This document shows positions 1 to 9,385 of a stretch of 16,841 nucleotides of DNA, piece after piece. Every line of letters begins with the position of its first letter. Position 1 is the stretch's first letter. This DNA comes from Hepatocystis sp. ex Piliocolobus tephrosceles (taxonomy: Eukaryota; Apicomplexa; Aconoidasida; Haemosporida; Plasmodiidae). The stretch covers positions 1 through 16,841 of the forward strand of contig CABPSV020000414.1 of the NCBI GenBank assembly GCA_902459845.2, written 5' to 3'. The notes below the pieces were generated by a model. It was not told the origin of the DNA, made no database searches, and saw only the letters and a list, made by a program, of their open reading frames with translations. Position numbers and translations under genes: made by a program.

Positions 1-101
1 GTGGTAGTGGTAGTGGTAGTGGTAGTGGTAGTGGTAGTGGTAGTGGTAGTGGTAGTGGTAGTGGTAGTGGTAGTAGTGGTAGTGGTAGTGGTAGTAGTGG
101 T
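1..101 (+). repeat. GGTAGT hexanucleotide array encoding (Gly-Ser)n, cut by window edge
   Basis: Near-perfect GGTAGT units with a few extra AGT insertions (72-77, 93-98). In the frame of the APC2 gene it reads Gly-Ser. The frame continues without a stop through [15 protein letters not shown] to the ATG at 147. Its high G content is unlike the non-coding DNA here, which supports its being coding. Confidence 0.85.
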
Positions 102-3100
102 AATACTGTTTTTGTTTATCAAGATTATCTTATTAAAAAGTTAAATATGATAAAAATAAAAAAAAAAGTAAATAATATAATAAAAAATAAAAAAAAAAAT
201 TATAAAAGAGTATTAAACAAAATAAAAGGAACAAATAAAATAAAAGATAAAAGAAAAAATAAAGTAAAAAATAAAAGAAGAAATATAATACCATATTATG
301 AACAAGTATATAATTTTTTTATCAATTTATTAGCAATTATAAAAAATCAAGACATATATATTAAAAAAAATCTGTTTGACATGATAGATAATATAAATAT
401 ATATATAAATTCATTTTATAATAATATATGGAATTTTACGCCTCCCGAATATTTACAAAACGATGAAGTAGAACAATTGATGGAACAGAAAATAAAAATA
501 TTAAAAAGTAAGATTGGCAATTATTCAAATAAATCGGGGGAGGAGGATATATGTCCGAACAAGGTTATAACTACAATCGATAATAACAAGAACAGTGATA
601 TTTTTAAGAATGGATACAAAAAAAAATATACTTGTAAAAACTGTAATTGCGTTATAAGTGAAAAGTTGTATGAAAAAAAAAAAAAAATATTAACCAATAT
701 GTTTCACATAGAAAAATATTATAATCAAAAACAAAAAAAGATTAATTATTCAACGTATGACCTAACAATTTTAAAAGAATACTTTCGCACATATTTGAGC
801 AAATACTTTAGTGATATTATTCTTTTACTGGAATATTACTTTTTTTTTATGGATAGTAAAACCAAAACAGTTATACAGGAGCAGAACAAAAAGAGTAAGA
901 CATCCAGTAATATAAATTATAACAAAACAAGAGACTTAGTATATAACTTTATGAGTTCTTGTAGCTACGATAATTTTTATAACTGTCATAAATTACAATG
1001 CTTATCAATAGAAGATGAAACATATTTAAAAAATGATTATAACTACAGATCGTTAAGAAACTTACGGTTGTTTATAAAAAATGATATTATTCAGTTTATT
1101 AATAAAAACATGAACATAATGAATGAACATGTGAATTTATATATAGGGAATGTAAGAAAGGCATTACGCTTATTTTTAAAAAAAATAAATAATATAAACA
1201 ACTATAATAGGAATAATAAAGTTTCTGTTTTTAAAATATTCATCAGTTTAATATTAAAATGTGAAAAATATCATGAAACAAAATATTTAAAAAATATGTT
1301 AAAAAAAAAATTATACAACACACAAGAGGATGAAGAAGAAATTATAAATACAATTTTAACAACAAAAAATAAAAAAAAATTTTTGGAAAACTTTGGAATA
1401 AATTACTATACTTTATCAAAAAATATAACTATGTTTTTAAAATTTATTAATGATGGCAACAAAAAAAATAACACTTTTAGTAAAAAAAAACAAACAAATA
1501 AAGGATACATAAATTTAAACAAAAACAATTACAACGATAACATGTTTACAAATAAATTCGATACATGCGACGAGTATGATAATTATATTTCAAATTTGAT
1601 GGATATCATAAAACATCAGTTAAAATTAAAAAAATTATTATTGCAAAGAAGAATGAAAAAAAAAAATGAAATATTAGAAGTTGTAGTAGACAATAACAAA
1701 AACAGAGAAATGTTGTTATTACTGTCTGACACATATGAAATTATTACATCTAGTAATATTGATCAATATAACAATTTAAAAATATTTATTACAAAAGAAG
1801 AAAAAAAAAAAAATAATATTAATAATAATAAAAAACGAAAGTTAATATGTGAAGAAGAATATTGGGAAGGATATAATAATAATAACTACAACAATAGTAA
1901 TAATAATATAAATGAAAATAGTACTATAAATATTATTAAAAAAATAAAAAAAAATAATCTAAAATTTATCGATGATAATAAATATGTATTTCCGTACATA
2001 TTCAACACAATTGATTGTAATTTTAATTATAAACAATTTAGTTATGATATATTAAATTTTAATAGTAGTTTTGTGTTTTTTCATTATTTTAATATGAACA
2101 GTGAATATTCATTTAAAAATTCGATACTAAATTATATTTACGGTTATCCACTACTATACGTTAGTAAGTATCCCCATGGGGAGACTACCACTAGTGATGG
2201 TAATAGTGGTGGTGGTAATAGTAAAGACGACAAAAATGAAAATAACAAGAACATAGACAGTGAACAATATGTTCAACATAGTTTTATACAAACTAGAGAG
2301 GCTAAGTTTAATATACAGAACAACTACGAAACGAATCCTTATGTTTCTAATGCTAGAACGAACACAAACCATGATATATTTTCAAATTGTAATTTTACTT
2401 GTACAGATAAGAAGAGTGTTAGAAGAGATGTACATGCCCCCATGGACAGAGAGACACATGATACAAGTGCCACTAAAACTTCCCAAAACATTTTAGATGA
2501 AAAAACGTATGATATAAATGAAAATTATAACACAAAAATGGAAATATTTATGCAACAAGAGTTTTTTAAAAAAAAAAAAAAAGATTTAATGAAAATATTC
2601 AGTACAAATGGTATTTATAACAATAATAATAATAATAATACACCAACTATGATTCCATTAAAATATATACATCTATCTATCATTAGTTCAATCTTTCATT
2701 CATTAAATTTAGATTTTATATTAATAAATATTATAAAAGATATATTTGAACAAAAATTAGAAGATATACAGAAAAAGTTTATGGTTTCAAACAATCAATC
2801 ATATATATCTAGTGTATTAGTATGTTTTTTATATTATTTTTGTTCATTTTTAGATATTTTATTTGGTATGAACAATAATGAAAATTGTTATATTAATCTA
2901 ATTTATAAAGAAAATTTTAATATTTTTAACAATTTTAATGATGTAATATATAAAAAAAAACAAAACCCTCAAAAAAAAAATTATATATATATGAACAACA
3001 AATTTAGTCAACGTACTAATTATTTATGGCTACAAGAAAAAAAAAAAAAAAATGATTTAACATCTAGAGTTGATAGTGTTTATTTACAGGTAAAAGAAGA

Positions 3101-6081
3101 ATATATGAAAAAAGATAAAATAAACGAAACAGAAAACTGGTTAGAAAATTTTTGTATATTTTTGGATATGTGTAACGATTATAACTTTTCTTTTTTGAAT
3201 AATGTAAAATATGAAAATGAGGATAAAAATTATTTATTCGTTCAGCAAGTTGAGAGGGGTATTGATGCGAGTATGGGTAGTGGTACAGACATAGGCGCAG
3301 GTACAGGTACAGGTACAGACATAGGCGCAGGTACAGGTACAGGTACAGGTACAGGTACAGGTACAGGTACAGGTACAGGTACAGGTACAGGTACAGGTAC
3401 AGGTACAGGTACAGACATAGGCGCAGGTACAGGTACAGACATAGGCGCAGGTACAGGTACAGACACATGTATAAACATAATAACCGGTATGAATACTCAC
3501 GAATGTAGTAATAACCTCCCTGATAATGATTACCATACGGAGAGGAACTACAAAGATCAAACTCATGTATTTAAATGTACAAATATGAGCATTTCATTGG
3601 TGAACGAAAACAATATTAGTTATATTTGTCCTATTTATTTATCGTATTTTAACTACTATTGTTTTAGTAGGTATATTAATTATAATAATAATTTTTTTTT
3701 GTCAAAATATGAACTTGTCGATGTAGAGGATGTAATAACAGATGAATCAATTTGTCCACCACTGAATGTTCATACAATAAATGTCAAAACAGGTGGCAAA
3801 AAATGTGACAAAAAATGTGGCAAAAAATGTGACAAAAAATGTGACAAAAAATGTGGAAAAAAATGTGGAAAAAAATGTGGAAAAAAATGTGGAAAAACAA
3901 ATGTCACTACCACTTTTAATGCCACTGTCAATGCCAATGCCAATACATGGGTAATACAAAAAGTAAGCATAATACTCGATTTGGTAAAAATATATTTAAA
4001 AAAAACATTAGAAAAAAAAAAATACTGTGTCTCTGAAGCTATGAGTAATTATAAAGAATGTAAAAAAGGTCTAGAGGACATAAAATTTATATATTATTTA
4101 ATAAATTTATTAAATTTTAAAGGAAAAAAAATCACAAATTCTGTTATTTATAAAACTGTATATTATCTATTGGTGGAAAAATTTTTTACATCCGAACAGT
4201 GTGTCGATGATGTTGTTACAGCTTATGCCACAGACACAAGTATTAAAAATATGAATGACAAAAATATGAATGACAAAAAAATGAATGATAAAAAAATGAG
4301 TGATAAAAATGCGAGTGATAAAAATGCGAGTGATAAAAATGCGAGTGATAAAAATGCGAGTGTTACAAAACCCAAACAAAATATCGATTGCGAAGAAACT
4401 ATCACCATATTTTTCAACATAATAAAAATAACTAGAATATTTCAAATAAATAATAACAAACTAAAAGACATTTTTGAAGTTATAAGCGAATATGTACAAA
4501 ACGATACTAATTTTGTATATCATTCTTTTAATCGATTATATTTTTTTATATTTGATCATATAAGAAGAAAATGGAAAGTTTTTTTACAAGAATATATTCA
4601 AAACTGTTTTTATAAAAACAAATGTATAACTTTTATGCCTAAATATGATAAAGAAATTTATTTATACAAAAATCAAAATTATAATGATAGCATACAAAGA
4701 TATCAAATAATGAATAATATTTTGGCTAATCCTATTTTTATACATAATAATGATAACATGAATATTGCCAAACAAAGTATCAATTACAGTCACTATCAGA
4801 TTACTGAAAATAATAAAATCGTACAGACAAGTGTTGAACATAATTTTAACAATAAAAGCATTAAAAATGATAAAAAAAATAATAACCATGTAACTGGTGT
4901 AACTTGTGTAAATAGTGTGGATATGCATGACCTTGATATGGCACTCATAAACGATCGCTCTGACAATACTACCCCTACCAATCCTACTACAAATATGTAC
5001 CCAATTTATAAACAAAACAAAGACAAACAAAACAAAGACAAACAAAACAAAGACAAACAAAACAAAGACAAATATAACAAAGACAAATATAACAAAGACA
5101 TATATAACAAAGACATATATAACAAAGACAAAAAAAACAAAAACAATTATAAACCTACTTATCCTGTCAACAAAACAGAAGCAGAAAAAAAAACATTTTC
5201 GAATGCGAACCCCCTAATAATTAAAAAACTCTTTTTAACTAGAAATGACATATATGATAGTGATAATAATTCAACAGAAAAAAAAAAAATATATTTATTT
5301 AAAATAAAACCTATTCAGAATATGAACTATTTTATATACGAACAGGAACTACTTTATAAAGTTTGTGAAAAAATTAATATTATAAAAAAACATAACACAA
5401 AAATGAACATGTTTAATAGTAACACGATTTATACAAATTTTGTATGTACATGTGAAGAAGGAAAGAAAGAAGAAGGAAAGAAAGAAGAAGGAAAGAAAGA
5501 AGAAGGAAAGAAAGAAGAAGGAAAGAAAGAAGAAGGAAAGAAAGAAGAAGGAAAGAAAGAAGAAGGAAAAGAAAAAAAAAAAATAGGAAATATGGGAAAA
5601 ATAGAAAATATTGGAAAAATAGAAAATATGGGAAAAATAGAAAATATTGGAAAAATAGAAAATATGGGAAAAATAGAAAATATGGGCAAAATACAGTTTG
5701 TAAATAACACAAAAGGGGCTTGTAATAATTGTACTACTCCTATAGGAACTAACAAGGTACCATTTTCTGATATTTCTCAAGTTATAAATTCCATGCAGGA
5801 ATTTACAACTAATAATAGTGTATGGGTCATAAAAAAAAAATATCCTAGTGAGTATAACTTTTTTTATACTATTATTGATACATATCATAAGTATCAAAAC
5901 AATAAAAAAAATGAAAAAAATAAAAACATTTATATACATAAATATAAAACCAATTATAATAAATATGACGATAGTAGTATTAATAGTGTTTCTGAAACAG
6001 AAAGCAGTAGTTCTAACAGTTCTGATTATAACATCCAGGACAATAAATCATTAGATTCTGATTCTGACAATACAAACAATG

Positions 6082-6112
<31 letters not shown>

Positions 6113-9100
6113 TTTCCATATGGAGGATATGTCTATTCCAGAAGACAACAAATTAAAAAGTATATCCACTATTATGGATTTAAAAAATATGCAACAAAAT
6201 AATACAAATATTGATAACAAAAACAATAAATATAAAACATTAATAAATAAACATACACTTAAAAAATATTATAAAAAACCTTACATCAAAATGAAAAAAA
6301 TATGTAATTTTTTAAACATTCAAAGTAATAACAATGAATGTTTTTTACATTGTAAAAAAGAATACGAACTAAATTATAAAGAACGTTTTAAAATGATTAA
6401 ATATAAAAAAGAAGAAGAAAAAAATAAAAATAATTCTAGTTATAATCCAATTATGGCAATACCTCTATTAATTAGTATCAACAAAGGATTAGATGATTTT
6501 TTATATAACTATTATAAATATATATGTAATATTTATATTAATTCTTATTTTTATTTAAATACTTACTATTTTCAAAAATATATAAGAAGAAAATATAAAC
6601 ATATAAAAGATTGTAGATTTTATATGTTATATGATTTTTTTTATTATAATTATATATTATGTGATAAATTTACTACTTATGATACAAGTCAAATTGTAAA
6701 AAAATATAAAATAAAATCAAATATATATATAAAATTTTTTAATTATAAAAATGGATTTTATTTTTATAAAAGTAATCAACAGATAGGAATTGATTATTTT
6801 AATTTATTAAAAAATGATAAAAATGAAAATCATGAGGGTATATCTTTATCTTTTTTTTATTTGTATAATAATAAGAATCAATTTGTTGAAATTGGAAAAA
6901 ATAGAACAGTAGTTAGTCATAAAAATGTTAGTAGTCATAAAAATGTTGGTAGTGATAAAAATGTTGGTAGTGATAAAAATGTTGGTAGTGATAAAAATGT
7001 GATAAAAGATGATGTAGTAAACCCAGTGAATGAAAAAAATAATAAAACATTAAATGTCACTTCTAACGATATTAGCGATGGTAACAGTAACAATAACAAT
7101 AACAATTATAATTTTATAAACCCACAAAAACATAAACCCATTTTTTTTTATACTGATGATAGACTGAGCTCAGATGATGAAGATGACCGAGTTGAAATAA
7201 AAGGATTAAATGATATTTATATATTAAATCGAAATTTAAATATTATTGATTATTTTAAAGAATTTTATCCTGATTTGCCTATACTTAGACAAATGGAAAA
7301 TATGACTATAGACATGCTAGATAATTACAATTTGAATTTACCTTTGATTAATAAATATATCAGTATAAAACCTAGTGATAAAAATGGAGAGTATACAACG
7401 GACTTTAATTATGTCACCAACCGTAACGACATTGTTAGTACTGTTACAGATCATACTAAACAGGGTAACTGCAATGAAAATGAAAACGGCAATGAAAATG
7501 AAAACGGCAATGAAAATGAAAACGGCAATGAAAATGAAAACGACAATGAAAATGAAAACGGCAATGAAAATGAAAACGGCAATGAAAATGAAAACGACAA
7601 CAACGACAACAACGACAACAACGACAACAACGACAACAACGACAACAACGACAACAACAACGATAACGATAACAACAATAACAACAATTGCTATAACAAG
7701 CTAATAAACAAATGTGTGGAAAATATAAATATACAACTATCCATTACAGTTTTAAGTTTACAATATTGGAAATTTGACAATATAAATAAAGAAGAACCAA
7801 TACTACCAACATTTTTTATACCTAACAGTATACAAATATATTTTAATTTTTTGAATGATACATATAAGAAATATAACAACAATAGTAAGTATTTAATATT
7901 TTTATATGATCTTTGTTTTATAGATTTAATTATAAATGATTTTTTAATTACTCTAAAATTATCGGAAGGGTTACTTTTTTATTTTTTAAATAATTTAGAA
8001 GAAAAAATAATAAATGAATATAAAAACAATTTATTATATAATACGAATAATAATTATAATAATAATAATTATCCTATTAAATATAATTATAACTATTTAT
8101 TTATTTCTTCTAATTATAAATATAGTCAACAAAATACAAAGACGCATATTGTAATTAATGAAAATATTGTTATGTATGATTTTCGAATTATTAAAAATGC
8201 TGTCGAGCTTAATCATAGGAATAGTAAAACAAAAAAAACGGTGATTAAAAAGGAACTTGTGAAAAAAAAGTTTGTGGTAGAAAATGCACTGAGTTTGGCC
8301 GATGTCGTAAATGTAGTAAACGTGGAAAATGTGGAAAATGTGGAAAATGTGGAAAATGTGGAAAATGTGGAAAATGTAGCAGACTTATCAATTGTTCCCC
8401 CCTCTAACAAAATATATCTTGACAATAACACCAACTTGAAAAGAGAAATTTGTACAAATGATAAATTATATACAACCAATTTAAAAAAAAAGAATACTTT
8501 TATTAAAAATGAAAATATACCTATTACATTCTCTTCAACAAAAATAATATCGAAAGAAAACATTTATTACAATTTGAATAATATGAGAAATATGGAAGAA
8601 AGTGAAATTCAAAAAATAATTAAAGACAGTAGTACTGATGGTAATAACATACATGTTAAATGTTTTTTTACGGAAGATTATATTATTCGTAAAACTAAAT
8701 TACCAGAAAAATTTATAAAAGATAACTTAATACAATTAACTAAACAAAAAATAATATTTAAAAATACTATAACAGTTCTGAAAAAAAAAAAAAGTAGAAT
8801 GACAAAATTTAATGTATATTCATTAATAGATCCTGATAAAAATATTTATAAAGATGAAGAATTAGATAAAAACATAGATCTACCAATAGAAAGTAAAAAA
8901 GCTCTAGAAGAACAAAGAAAAATGGAACTTTTTTCAGATTATACAGAATTAAGCGTAAAAAAACAAAAAATTGAATATGAAGAAAATGTGGATCTAATAT
9001 CTATTAAAGGTGATAACCAAAAGAAATGGAATGATTCAAATAAACATATTTTAGATTTACAAGATATAGAAGAAGGTAATAAATATTCTGTAAAAAAACA

Positions 9101-9337
9101 GAAACGTAATAGTATAGGTCGTAATAGTATCGGTTGGAGTAGTATCGGTCGTAATAGTATCGGTTGGAGTAGTATCGGTCGTAATAGTATCAGTCGTAAT
9201 AGCACCGGTCGTAATAGTACCGGTCGTAATAGTACCGGTCGTAATAGTAACAATTCGAGTATTAATATTTTAAATAATAAAAATAACTGGTATAATAGTG
9301 ATACACAACTATCAGATAAAAATAAAATAACAAGTGA

Positions 9338-9385
<48 letters not shown>

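Noticed and set aside
3064..3566. Overlapping antisense open frames rich in Leu-Tyr, Cys-Thr or Val-Pro
   Set aside because: They are three frames of the same GGTACA array read backwards, with no independent coding signal.
5349..5939. Antisense open frame of 196 codons
   Set aside because: It lies over the EEGKK/KIENMG arrays. The repeats lack stops in several frames and the product is Phe/Ser low complexity; it is a shadow of APC2.
7375..7704. Plus-strand alternative frame rich in MKMKTA and poly-Thr
   Set aside because: It is an out-of-frame reading of the NENENG/NDN arrays inside APC2.
8553..8561. KEN-box degron motif in APC2
   Set aside because: K, E and N dominate the composition of this protein, so KEN occurs by chance (also near 2908).
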